This document shows positions 1 to 6,382 of a stretch of 27,207 bases of DNA, piece after piece. Position 1 is the first letter of the stretch, and the number at the start of each line of letters is the position of its first letter. Both the position numbers and the translations under genes were made by a program. Source of the DNA: JBGSLA01 sp041740935 (GTDB taxonomy: Bacteria; Desulfobacterota; Desulfobaccia; Desulfobaccales; 0-14-0-80-60-11); contig JBGSLA010000200.1 of assembly GCA_041740935.1 (NCBI GenBank), positions 1 to 27,207 of the forward strand, read 5' to 3'. The notes beneath the pieces are model-generated. The model did not search any database. It was given only the letters and a program-made list of their open reading frames with translations, and was not told where the DNA came from.

Positions 1-1
1 G

Positions 2-508
2 CTGCCCGACCCTTACGGCGTCGAGATGGTGCGGGTGCGGTCCGCGGCGGAAATGCTCCAGGCGGTCACCGGGCGCTTTCCCGCCAGCGAGGCCCTGCTC
101 ATGGCCGCGGCAGTGAGCGACTACCGGCCGGAGAGCCTGGCGGATCAGAAAATTAAACGCGCGGGCCAGGTTCAACAGTTCAATCTGGTGCAAAACCCCG
201 ACATTTTACAATCAGTCGGATCTCTGAAAAAGCATCAGGTGGTGGTGGGTTTCGCCGCGGAAACCGGCAATCTGGTGGCCGAGGCCAGCCGCAAGTTAAA
301 GAAAAAAAATCTGGACCTGATTGTGGCCAACGACGTCAGCGCCCCGGACAGCGGCTTTGCGGTGGACACCAACGAAGTCACCCTGGTGGCCCGGGGGGAA
401 GCGCCCCTGAAACTGCCGCTGCTCACCAAGGAAGAAGTGGCCGAGAGAATCCTGGACTGGGTGGCGGCCAGGTTGAACGGGGTGAAACAAGGAAGCGTGT
501 TTGTCTGA
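2..508 (+). CDS. coaBC: CoaBC, C-terminal part (phosphopantothenate-cysteine ligase domain), 5' end outside window
   Basis: The reading frame is open from base 2, so the gene enters from the left edge and only the last ~168 residues are seen. CoaBC makes 4'-phosphopantetheine in coenzyme A synthesis: CoaB couples cysteine to phosphopantothenate (CTP-dependent) and CoaC decarboxylates the product. Visible CoaB hallmarks are MAAAVSDYRP, the lysine-rich KIKR that matches the conserved Lys motif of the ligase site, NPDIL, VGFAAET, and DLIVANDVS followed by GFAVDTNEV. The N-terminal flavoprotein decarboxylase domain would lie upstream; that it is fused is inferred from the usual bacterial arrangement. 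The stop codon overlaps the start of the next gene by 8 bp, which suggests translational coupling. Confidence 0.92.
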   Translation: MPDPYGVEMVRVRSAAEMLQAVTGRFPASEALLMAAAVSDYRPESLADQKIKRAGQVQQFNLVQNPDILQSVGSLKKHQVVVGFAAETGNLVAEASRKLKKKNLDLIVANDVSAPDSGFAVDTNEVTLVARGEAPLKLPLLTKEEVAERILDWVAARLNGVKQGSVFV

Positions 509-1205
509 GAATCCCCGGCAGGAGCTACTTAAGCTGTCGGTCGGCCTGAAGGCCTGGCTCAGGTTTCAGCGCCGCCTGGGGGCCAGGGGCGCACCTCGCC
601 CGGAGGAGCCGTCGCCGCCTGTCCGCCCGGCCATCTCCCCTGAGAGGCTCACCCTGGCGGAAATCCGGAAGGAACTGGGGGATTGCCGGCGCTGCAAGCT
701 GGCGCAGGGCCGCACCCAGATCGTTTTCGGCGAAGGCGCGCCCCAGGCCCGCCTGATGTTCATCGGGGAAGGGCCGGGGAGGGAAGAAGACCTCCAGGGC
801 CGGCCGTTTGTGGGTTCGGCGGGGCAAATCCTCAACAATCTGCTGGCCAAGCTGGGGCTCAGGAGGGAAGAGGTCTATATCGCCAACCTGGTGAAATGCC
901 GTCCGCCGGGCAACCGGGACCCGGAGGCGGACGAAATTGCGGCCTGTCTGCCGTTTTTGCTCAAGCAGATAGACAGCCTCCGACCCCTGGTGATCGTCAC
1001 CCTGGGCCGGCCGGCCACCCAAAATCTCCTGAAGACCGAGGCGCCCATCACGAAAATCAGGGGCAATTGGCAAAAATATAAAAATATCAAGGTCATGCCC
1101 ACTTTTCACCCTTCGTATCTGGACCGTTTCCCCCGGGAGCGGATCAAGACCTGGGAGGACATGCAGCAGGTCATGGGGTATCTGGCTGCCCAGGAAGGGG
1201 ATTAG
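501..1205 (+). CDS. Uracil-DNA glycosylase, family 4 (Fe-S type)
   Basis: A 234-residue protein that removes uracil from DNA in base excision repair. Residues ~55-230 form the family-4 glycosylase domain. The four cluster cysteines are visible: CRRC (C62, C65), C133 in the VKC stretch and C149 in AACLPF, the usual ligands of the [4Fe-4S] cluster. The uracil-site motif GEGPGREED (89-97), the following GRPFVGSAG, and the late HPSYLDR motif (from H203) are intact. The first ~50 residues are a basic, Pro/Arg-rich tail that is common and poorly conserved in this family. The start is a TTG at 501, preceded by a GGAAG ribosome site inside the end of coaBC; no better start lies upstream of the domain. 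It probably shares a transcript with coaBC. Confidence 0.93.
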   Translation: MSENPRQELLKLSVGLKAWLRFQRRLGARGAPRPEEPSPPVRPAISPERLTLAEIRKELGDCRRCKLAQGRTQIVFGEGAPQARLMFIGEGPGREEDLQGRPFVGSAGQILNNLLAKLGLRREEVYIANLVKCRPPGNRDPEADEIAACLPFLLKQIDSLRPLVIVTLGRPATQNLLKTEAPITKIRGNWQKYKNIKVMPTFHPSYLDRFPRERIKTWEDMQQVMGYLAAQEGD

Positions 1206-1242
1206 TGCGGTTTTCGGTTTCCAGTTTTCGGTTTTCGGTAAA
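1206..1242 (+). repeat. Heptad tandem array, unit CGGTTTT, directly after a stop codon
   Basis: The array begins right after the TAG (1203-1205) of the glycosylase gene. From 1208 it reads as five 7-bp units of consensus CGGTTTT with single-base variants, the last decaying to CGGTAAA. The same unit and the same AT-rich tail follow the pheS stop codon, and one copy follows the lipoprotein stop codon. Confidence 0.85.
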
Positions 1243-1267
1243 CAATAAATAGAAGAATCAAATTATT

Positions 1268-2593
1268 ATGTGGATCGCGGGTCTCAACTCCAAAAAAGTG
1301 TGGTATCTGGTTGTGTTCCTGGGGGCGTGGCTCTGGCTGTGCCTGGGCGGGGCGGCCGGCGACCAGGCGGGGGGCGCCCCCCGGTCGGTCCAGGTCCTGC
1401 CCGCGGTGGGCTCCATCAACCCGGGGTTGGCGGATTTTATCATCGAGGGCATCCGCACCGCGGAGAAGGAAAAGGCCGCGGCCCTGATCATCCAGTTGGA
1501 CACCCCCGGCGGCCTGGACAGTTCCATGCGGGCCATCAACCAGGCCATAATCAACGCCAAGGTGCCGGTCATCGTGTACGTCTTCCCCAAAGGGGCCCGG
1601 GCCGCGTCCGCCGGCGTGTTCATCACCATGGCGGCCCATGTCGCCGCCATGTCCCCGGGCACCAATATCGGCGCGGCCCACCCGGTTTCGGTGGGCCTGG
1701 GCAAGATGGACAAGGTCATGGGGGAAAAGGTGGTCAACGACATGGTGGCCTATGCCCGGTCGTTGGCCCTGGAGCGGGGCCGCAACGCCGACTGGGCCGA
1801 AAAGGCGGTGCGCCAGAGCGTGTCCATCGATGCCAAGCAGGCCCAGAAACTTAAGGTGGTGGACCTGGTGGCCGAGGACCTGGATGATTTGCTCAAGCAG
1901 GTCAACGGCCGGGAGGTCATGGTCGGCAAGGACAAGGTCACCCTGAAAACCCTGGAGACCCCGGTCAAGACCGTCAGCGAAAGCCTGCGCACCCGCATCC
2001 TCAAACACATTGCCGACCCCAACATCGCCTATATCCTGATGATTATCGGTCTGGCGGGGCTGTACTTCGAATTGGCCCATCCCGGCGCGGTCCTGCCGGG
2101 AGTGGTGGGGGCCCTGAGTATCTTGTTGGCTTTTTATGCCTTTCAGACCCTGCCGGTCAATTTTATCGGCCTGCTTCTTCTGGTTTTGGCTTTTATCCTG
2201 TTTATTCTGGAAATTTACGTCACCAGCTTCGGCCTCCTGTCGGTGGGGGGCGTCATTTCCCTGTTGCTGGGCTCATTGATGCTCTACCAGAAAGGAGAGG
2301 CCGGGATGGATATCGCCTGGTCCGTCCTGATCCCGGCGGTGTTCATCATTTCCCTGTTCTTCATCGTGGTGGCGGGCCTGGTGGTGAAAAGCCAGATGCG
2401 CCGCTCGGTGAGCGGTGACGCCGGTATGCTGGGGGAACAGGGAGTGGCCTATACCGATTTGAAACCCGAGGGCCAGATCTTCATCCATGGCGAGTACTGG
2501 CAGGCGGTCAGCGAAGAGCCGGTGGCCGCCGGCGATAAGGTGGAAGTGGTGAGGGTGGTTGGCCTGAAACTTTTCGTACGACCCCCAAAATAA
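1268..2593 (+). CDS. NfeD-family membrane-bound serine protease (ClpP-class, long form)
   Basis: A 441-residue protein with an N-terminal signal/anchor (hydrophobic residues 11-30), a ClpP-like protease domain (~40-215), a block of membrane helices (~253-375) and a small C-terminal NfeD OB-fold domain (~380-441). In the protease domain the nucleophile is probably S114 in the A-S-A-G motif, with the base K154 in GEKVVNDM. This is the Ser-Lys dyad known from archaeal PH1510, which cuts the tail of its stomatin partner. LIIQLDTPGG (73-82) is the conserved oxyanion region. The ATG at 1268 has only a weak purine stretch upstream, but it is the only start that gives the signal segment. The next gene encodes a slipin, the classical partner, 18 bp downstream. 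Confidence 0.93.
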   Translation: MWIAGLNSKKVWYLVVFLGAWLWLCLGGAAGDQAGGAPRSVQVLPAVGSINPGLADFIIEGIRTAEKEKAAALIIQLDTPGGLDSSMRAINQAIINAKVPVIVYVFPKGARAASAGVFITMAAHVAAMSPGTNIGAAHPVSVGLGKMDKVMGEKVVNDMVAYARSLALERGRNADWAEKAVRQSVSIDAKQAQKLKVVDLVAEDLDDLLKQVNGREVMVGKDKVTLKTLETPVKTVSESLRTRILKHIADPNIAYILMIIGLAGLYFELAHPGAVLPGVVGALSILLAFYAFQTLPVNFIGLLLLVLAFILFILEIYVTSFGLLSVGGVISLLLGSLMLYQKGEAGMDIAWSVLIPAVFIISLFFIVVAGLVVKSQMRRSVSGDAGMLGEQGVAYTDLKPEGQIFIHGEYWQAVSEEPVAAGDKVEVVRVVGLKLFVRPPK

Positions 2594-2611
2594 GGGCGTT
2601 AGGAGGCTTCC

Positions 2612-3394
2612 ATGTCCCAATTGTTCGGTTGGTATTTCTGGTTAATAATTCTGGCGGTTTTTTTCCTGGTGAGCGCCGTTAAAATCCTGAGCGAATATGA
2701 ACGGGGCGTCATCTTTCGGCTCGGCCGGGCCCTGGATCGGGCCAAGGGGCCGGGCCTCATCATCCTCATTCCGGTCCTCGACCGCATGGTGAAGGTCAAT
2801 CTCCAGCTCGTCACCTACGACGTCCCCAGCCAGGACATCATCACCCGGGACAATGTCACGGTAAAGGTCAACGCGGTGGTCTATTTCCGGGTCGTCGACT
2901 CCATGAAGGCGATTATCGAGGTGCGGGATTTCTATTCGGCTACCCAGCTTCTGGCCCAAACCACCCTGCGCAGCGTCTGCGGCCAGTCCGACCTGGATGA
3001 TCTCCTCTCGGAGCGGGAAAAAATCAACGCCCACATTGCGGAAATTCTGGACAAGCACACCGATCCCTGGGGCATCAAGGTGACCCTGGTGGAGCTCAAG
3101 GCCATCGACCTGCCCCTCGAGATGCAGCGGGCCATGGCCAAGCAGGCCGAGGCCGAGCGGGAACGGCGGGCCAAGGTCATCAACGCCGAGGGCGAATACC
3201 AGGCGGCCGCCAAGATGGCCGAAGCCGCGCACGTGCTGGCCACCGAGCCCATTTCCCTCCAGCTCCGATATCTCCAGACTTTGCGGGAAATCGCCGCGGA
3301 GAACAACTCCACCACCCTGTTCCCCATCCCCATTGACTTGTTCAGGCCTTTTATGAAGATGTATGAGAAAATGGAGGAAGGGGAGAAGAAGTAG
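2612..3394 (+). CDS. Slipin (stomatin/SPFH band-7 family)
   Basis: A 260-residue inner-membrane scaffold protein. A single N-terminal hydrophobic segment (residues ~7-23) is followed by the SPFH/band-7 domain (~26-190) and a charged helical stretch (KQAEAERERRAKVINAEGE, 177-195), as in stomatin and prokaryotic slipins. It ends in a hydrophobic patch (~215-250), the region that PH1510-type proteases cleave in archaeal p-stomatin. An AGGAGG ribosome site at 2601-2606 fixes the ATG. It forms a two-gene unit with the NfeD protease upstream, an arrangement found across bacteria and archaea and thought to act in membrane microdomain organisation and quality control. Confidence 0.95.
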   Translation: MSQLFGWYFWLIILAVFFLVSAVKILSEYERGVIFRLGRALDRAKGPGLIILIPVLDRMVKVNLQLVTYDVPSQDIITRDNVTVKVNAVVYFRVVDSMKAIIEVRDFYSATQLLAQTTLRSVCGQSDLDDLLSEREKINAHIAEILDKHTDPWGIKVTLVELKAIDLPLEMQRAMAKQAEAERERRAKVINAEGEYQAAAKMAEAAHVLATEPISLQLRYLQTLREIAAENNSTTLFPIPIDLFRPFMKMYEKMEEGEKK

Positions 3395-3422
3395 CAGTTA
3401 GCAGTCGGCAGTTAGCAGTTAG
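3395..3422 (+). repeat. Heptad tandem array, unit CAGTTAG, abutting the slipin stop codon
   Basis: Four consecutive 7-bp units, three identical (CAGTTAG) and the second with two changes (CAGTCGG). The first base follows the TAG stop codon directly, with no gap. Confidence 0.9.
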
Positions 3423-3436
3423 TAAAAGCCAAAAAA

Positions 3437-3464
3437 AAGCTTAAAGCTTATGGCTTACAGCCTA
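3437..3464 (+). repeat. Heptad tandem array, unit AAGCTTA, just upstream of a ribosome site
   Basis: Two AAGCTTA units, then the variants TGGCTTA and CAGCCTA, all at a 7-bp period. It ends against the AAGGAG ribosome site (3466-3471) of the Rho_N-like gene. The same order of variants is seen upstream of nuoK and of the YdcF-like gene. Confidence 0.85.
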
Positions 3465-3482
3465 TAAGGAGAAAGAATCGTC

Positions 3483-3818
3483 ATGGCTAAAAAGGAAAAA
3501 AAGGACAAAAAGGAAAAACCCCTGGATAAAATGACGGCCACGGAATTGCGCAAATACGCCCTGGAGCTGGGGGAAATAAGCGGCGTGCACGGCATGAACA
3601 AAGAGGAGCTGTTGGCCGCCATCAAAAAGGTGAAGGGCATCGTCGAGGAAGGCAAAAAAGCCGTGAAAACCGTGAATATGCGGGAGCTCAAACAAAAGGT
3701 CAAGGAACTCCGGACCATGAAAGCCGAGGCCTATGAAGCCGGGGAATCCAACAAGAAAATCAATGTCCTGCGCCGCCGCATGAACCGCCTCAAGAAGCGC
3801 ACCCGCAAGGCGGCCTGA
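3483..3818 (+). CDS. Small basic protein with Rho N-terminal/SAP-like domain
   Basis: A 111-residue, strongly basic protein. The first 16 residues are almost all Lys/Glu/Asp. Residues 17-50 (from MTATELRKYALELG through the EELLAAIKK segment) match the helix-extended-helix pattern of Rho_N/SAP modules, which bind nucleic acid. Residues 66-106 form a charged coiled coil that ends in an Arg/Lys-rich tail. Such short stand-alone proteins are often annotated as Rho-like but lack the RNA-binding and ATPase domains of Rho, so this is not the termination factor. An AAGGAG site lies 11 bp before the ATG. Its job is unknown; binding DNA or RNA is an inference from charge and fold. It is separated from the slipin gene by two heptad arrays. 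Confidence 0.85.
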   Translation: MAKKEKKDKKEKPLDKMTATELRKYALELGEISGVHGMNKEELLAAIKKVKGIVEEGKKAVKTVNMRELKQKVKELRTMKAEAYEAGESNKKINVLRRRMNRLKKRTRKAA

Positions 3819-3833
3819 GGGTTTTCTATCCTG

Positions 3834-3854
3834 AAAGGTTCAAGGTTCAAGGTT
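3834..3854 (+). repeat. Heptad tandem array, unit CAAGGTT
   Basis: Three 7-bp units (AAAGGTT, then CAAGGTT twice) beginning 15 bp after the stop codon of the Rho_N-like gene. The lead-in CCTGAAAGGTT recurs alone at about 3881-3891. Confidence 0.8.
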
Positions 3855-3894
3855 ATGGCGGCGGGCGGAGCCCACTCTGTCCTGAAAGGTTTTT

Positions 3895-3943
3895 TGTGGG
3901 GGAGGAGGCCAGGGGTCAGTGGACCCCTGCCCCTTCCCCCACA
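3895..3943. repeat. G/C-tract palindrome (two-level hairpin)
   Basis: An outer stem TGTGGGGGAGG (3895-3905) pairs with CCTTCCCCCACA (3932-3943). It encloses an inner perfect hairpin with arms AGGGGTC and GACCCCT (3911-3928). It lies in the gap before hicB. No T-run follows, so it is called a palindromic repeat and not a terminator. Confidence 0.6.
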
Positions 3944-3969
3944 CCCCCTCCCCCAACCCCTTAAATCGG

Positions 3970-4020
3970 GGGCACAGACTTCCAGCCTGTGCCTCACAGA
4001 CAAGATGCCTGTGCTCCCGG
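3970..4020. repeat. Palindromic repeat of the 'GGCACAG-CCTGTGCC' type
   Basis: Two inverted pairs built on GGCACAG...CTGTGCC and CACAGAC...GCCTGTG, flanked by GGGG and CCCGG. It is related to the elements at 18498-18552, 20733-20776, 20921-20968 and 26252-26276. It occupies the space directly before hicB. Confidence 0.55.
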
Positions 4021-4047
4021 GGTCTTCCTTTATTGCGGGGTGTGTTC

Positions 4048-4245
4048 ATGAAATATTTTGTGGTCTTAAAACGCACTGACGAGGGTTACAGTGTCTTCTG
4101 TCCGGGCCTTCCCGGCTGCTGGTCCCAAGGGGAGACGGAAGAAGAAGCCATGGTAAATATTCAGGATGCTATCCAGGAATATCTGGCCGCGGTGGCCGAC
4201 TCCCTGAAGGGTGAGGATATAAGGGAAATCGAGGTGGCGGTATAA
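4048..4245 (+). CDS. hicB: HicB-family antitoxin, short form
   Basis: A 65-residue protein of the HicB/UPF0150 fold (degraded RNase H-like). The signature runs MKYFVVLKRTDEGYSVFCP followed by GLPGCWSQGETEEEA, ending in a helix (VNIQDAIQEYLAAVADSLK). In hicBA systems it neutralises the HicA mRNA interferase. The ATG at 4048 is chosen because the family begins at this residue; the longer open frame upstream runs through palindromic repeats and has no homology. It has no C-terminal DNA-binding domain (ribbon-helix-helix or HTH) as longer HicB proteins have, so autoregulation by this protein alone is doubtful. The toxin gene starts 1 bp after its stop. Confidence 0.9.
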   Translation: MKYFVVLKRTDEGYSVFCPGLPGCWSQGETEEEAMVNIQDAIQEYLAAVADSLKGEDIREIEVAV

Positions 4246-4246
4246 T

Positions 4247-4462
4247 ATGCCGAGGCTGCCCGGCATTAACCACCTCCAGGCAATAAGAGCATTTGAAAAG
4301 GCGGGTTTTCATATAGTTCGTCAAGGGAAAAAGCATGTGGTTATGTCTGATGGCATTCGCTTCCTTACAATTCCTCGAAAAGACCCCATCAATGCTTTTA
4401 CCATGGCCGGAATCGTAAAGGATGCCGGTATGAGTTTGGATGAATTTAAGAATCTGCTATAG
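4247..4462 (+). CDS. hicA: HicA-family mRNA interferase toxin
   Basis: A 71-residue protein with the dsRBD-like HicA fold. The expected pattern is visible: an initial helix with QAIRAFEKAGF, the catalytic histidine H30 in GKKHVVM, then RFLTIPRK, and a last helix (FTMAGIVKDAGMSLDEFKNLL) typical of HicA. HicA cleaves mRNA and tmRNA when freed from HicB. The common G-S/K-H-H motif is reduced to K-K-H, which still keeps the key histidine. The order is antitoxin first, toxin second, with a 1-bp gap. Base composition is clearly more AT-rich than the surrounding genes, which supports horizontal acquisition. Confidence 0.9.
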   Translation: MPRLPGINHLQAIRAFEKAGFHIVRQGKKHVVMSDGIRFLTIPRKDPINAFTMAGIVKDAGMSLDEFKNLL

Positions 4463-4492
4463 TCTGTCCAGAAAATTTTAAGTGAGATTAAT

Positions 4493-4807
4493 ATGCCGAC
4501 TTTACCAACATGGGGCGGAAGAAGTACTTTTAATTATCATGGGTCTGTGTAAGATGGAACTACAATTACATACGGGCAAGGCCATACGATATTTATTTCT
4601 AGCCAACAATACAACGCTTTGCTTAATCACTTCCAAGGTAAAACTGTCCCTACCGGAACTTTGAGAACTAATCCACCCCCAGGCAGTGTTGGGGAATGGC
4701 TACAAAACAATATTACGCAGACAGCCATATCATCCTATGTCTGTTCTATTCTGATTAATGAGGGTTATGCTGAGAGGATGGAGAATGGAAGTATAGGGTT
4801 CATCTAA
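4493..4807 (+). pseudogene. Small ORF interrupted by one in-frame TAA, third gene of the hicBA islet
   Basis: From ATG 4493 the frame runs 19 codons to a TAA (4550-4552), then stays open for 84 further codons to the TAA at 4805-4807. The two parts read as one coherent 104-codon protein: MPTLPTWGGRSTFNYHGSV, stop, DGTTITYGQGHTIFISSQQY, and a C-terminal half containing PPPGSVGEWLQ and a short helical end. A single C-to-T change of a CAA glutamine codon would explain the stop. A purine-rich stretch (AAGTGAG, near 4480) precedes the ATG. I do not recognise the family. It lies 30 bp after hicA and shares its low GC content, so it may be a decayed partner or passenger gene. A downstream TTG (4619) could in principle start a 62-residue remnant. 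Confidence 0.65.
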
Positions 4808-4837
4808 TCAGGCCACCAGTTTCGGCTGAAAAAAACC

Positions 4838-4879
4838 GAAGGGGGTAAAGGCCCGGGACCTTTACCCCCTTCTTTTGTT
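4838..4879. terminator. Bidirectional rho-independent terminator between hic islet and nuo operon
   Basis: A perfect 14-bp stem (4838-4851 with 4859-4872, arms GAAGGGGGTAAAGG and its complement) with a 7-base loop, followed on the plus strand by TTTTGTT. On the minus strand the same stem is followed by GG and seven T residues (complement of the A-run at 4828-4835). It therefore ends both the plus-strand islet and the minus-strand nuo transcript, whose last stop codon is at 4907. Confidence 0.92.
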
Positions 4880-4906
4880 GCGTATATGTAGAGGTATATC
4901 GAAAAT

Positions 4907-6382
4907 CTACCCCGTGAGGCCGGGGAAGATCTTGACGGAGTTGACCGCGGCGTCGTAGAAGAAGCCGGGGAAGATGCCGATGGCCAGGGTGGCCACCGCG
5001 GTCAGGACCACCGCGAAGGTCAGCCCGTAAGTGAAGGGGATGGGCCCCAGGTCGGCCTCAGCCGGGCGCATGTACATGAGCACGGTGATGCGCAGATAAT
5101 AATACACGGACACGAGCGAATTCATCACGCCGAGGATGGCCAGCCAGATGTAGCCCGCCTTGATGGCCGCAGAGAAAATGTAAAATTTTCCCACAAAGCC
5201 GGCGGTGGGCGGCACCCCGGCCAGGGCGAACATGAAGATGGCCATAATGGCCGCCAGCCCCGGATACTGGAAGCCCAACCCGGAATAGTCGTAAATATTC
5301 AGGTAGCTGTCTTTTTTGCGCCCCACCAGGATGACTACCCCGAAGGCCCCGATATTCATGATGGTATAGGCCAGGAGGTAATAGAGCAGGCTCACCGCGC
5401 CGAGCTGGTTGGCGGCCACCAGGGCCACCATGAGGTAGCCGGCATGGGCGATGCTGGAGTAGGCCAACATGCGTTTGATGTTGGTCTGGGCGATGGCCAC
5501 GACGTTGCCGAGCGTCATGGTGGCCACGGCCAGCACCCACAGGACCATGTTCCACTGCACGGTAAATTCCGGGAAGACCACAAACATGACCCGGGCGAAG
5601 GCGGCGAAGGCGGCGGCTTTGACCCCCACGGCCATGAAGGCGGTGACGTTGGTGGGCGCGCCCTCATAGACGTCCGGGGTCCACATGTGGAAGGGGACCG
5701 AGGCCACCTTGAAGCCGAAGCCCACGATGATCAGGGCCAGGCCCAACAGCGTCAAGGGCCTGGTGATTTCGGCATAGGAGCCGAGCTTGGCGGCCAGTTC
5801 GGTCAGGTACAGGGTGCCCCCGGCGGCGCCGTAGAGCATGGCCATGCCGAAGAGCAGAAAGCCGCTGGCAAAGGCGCCCAGGACCAGATATTTCAACGCC
5901 GCCTCATTGCTCCGGGGGTCTTCCCGGAAGAGGCCGGCCAGCACATAGACCGCGATGGACATGATTTCCAGGCCCAAAAAAATCATGATGAAATGGGCGC
6001 TGGCCGCCATCAGCAGCATGCCGGTGGTGGCGAACAGCACCAGGGCGTAATATTCACCGAGATTTTTGTTGAACTCCTCCAGATAGGTGGGGGAGAGCAG
6101 TATGGTGAGCGCAGCGCCCAGGATGATGATCATATAAAAGTAAAAGGCGAAGTTGTCGAGATACACCATGCGGGAGAAATCCACGCCCGCCTTGCCCCAG
6201 AGGCAGTAGGTCTGCCAGGCGGCCACGGCCAGGGCCAGAAGCGCCACGATGGGGAACAGCCCTTTGCGGCTGCTTCCTTTGGGTGAAAAGGCGTCAGCCA
6301 AAAGGATGATGATGGCCGCGATGGTCAGGGTGAGCCAGGGGCCGATGCTCGACAGGTTGAAACTGGGTGCGGTGATGGTCAT
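4907..6382 (-). CDS. nuoN: NADH-quinone oxidoreductase subunit N
   Basis: A 491-residue antiporter-like membrane subunit of complex I with about 14 hydrophobic helices, one of the three proton channels with NuoL and NuoM. The central region VASVPFHMWTPDVYEGAPTNVTAFMAVGVKAAAFAAF carries the conserved lysine and discontinuous-helix pattern. LAYSSIAHAGYLMVAL and AGVPPTAGFVGKFYIF are also family signatures. Length is normal (E. coli about 485). It is the last gene of the operon; its ATG overlaps the nuoM stop by 4 bp (6379-6382), and the strong terminator lies 28 bp beyond its stop. Confidence 0.97.
   Translation of the reverse strand: MTITAPSFNLSSIGPWLTLTIAAIIILLADAFSPKGSSRKGLFPIVALLALAVAAWQTYCLWGKAGVDFSRMVYLDNFAFYFYMIIILGAALTILLSPTYLEEFNKNLGEYYALVLFATTGMLLMAASAHFIMIFLGLEIMSIAVYVLAGLFREDPRSNEAALKYLVLGAFASGFLLFGMAMLYGAAGGTLYLTELAAKLGSYAEITRPLTLLGLALIIVGFGFKVASVPFHMWTPDVYEGAPTNVTAFMAVGVKAAAFAAFARVMFVVFPEFTVQWNMVLWVLAVATMTLGNVVAIAQTNIKRMLAYSSIAHAGYLMVALVAANQLGAVSLLYYLLAYTIMNIGAFGVVILVGRKKDSYLNIYDYSGLGFQYPGLAAIMAIFMFALAGVPPTAGFVGKFYIFSAAIKAGYIWLAILGVMNSLVSVYYYLRITVLMYMRPAEADLGPIPFTYGLTFAVVLTAVATLAIGIFPGFFYDAAVNSVKIFPGLTG

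Noticed and set aside
3819..4047. tRNA or small RNA gene in the gap before hicB
   Set aside because: The folds seen are simple palindromic repeats; no cloverleaf, anticodon arm or T-loop pattern was found here or in any other gap.
3919..4047. N-terminal extension of the HicB protein
   Set aside because: The extra frame encodes repeat-derived Pro/Ser-rich sequence; HicB homology starts exactly at the ATG at 4048.
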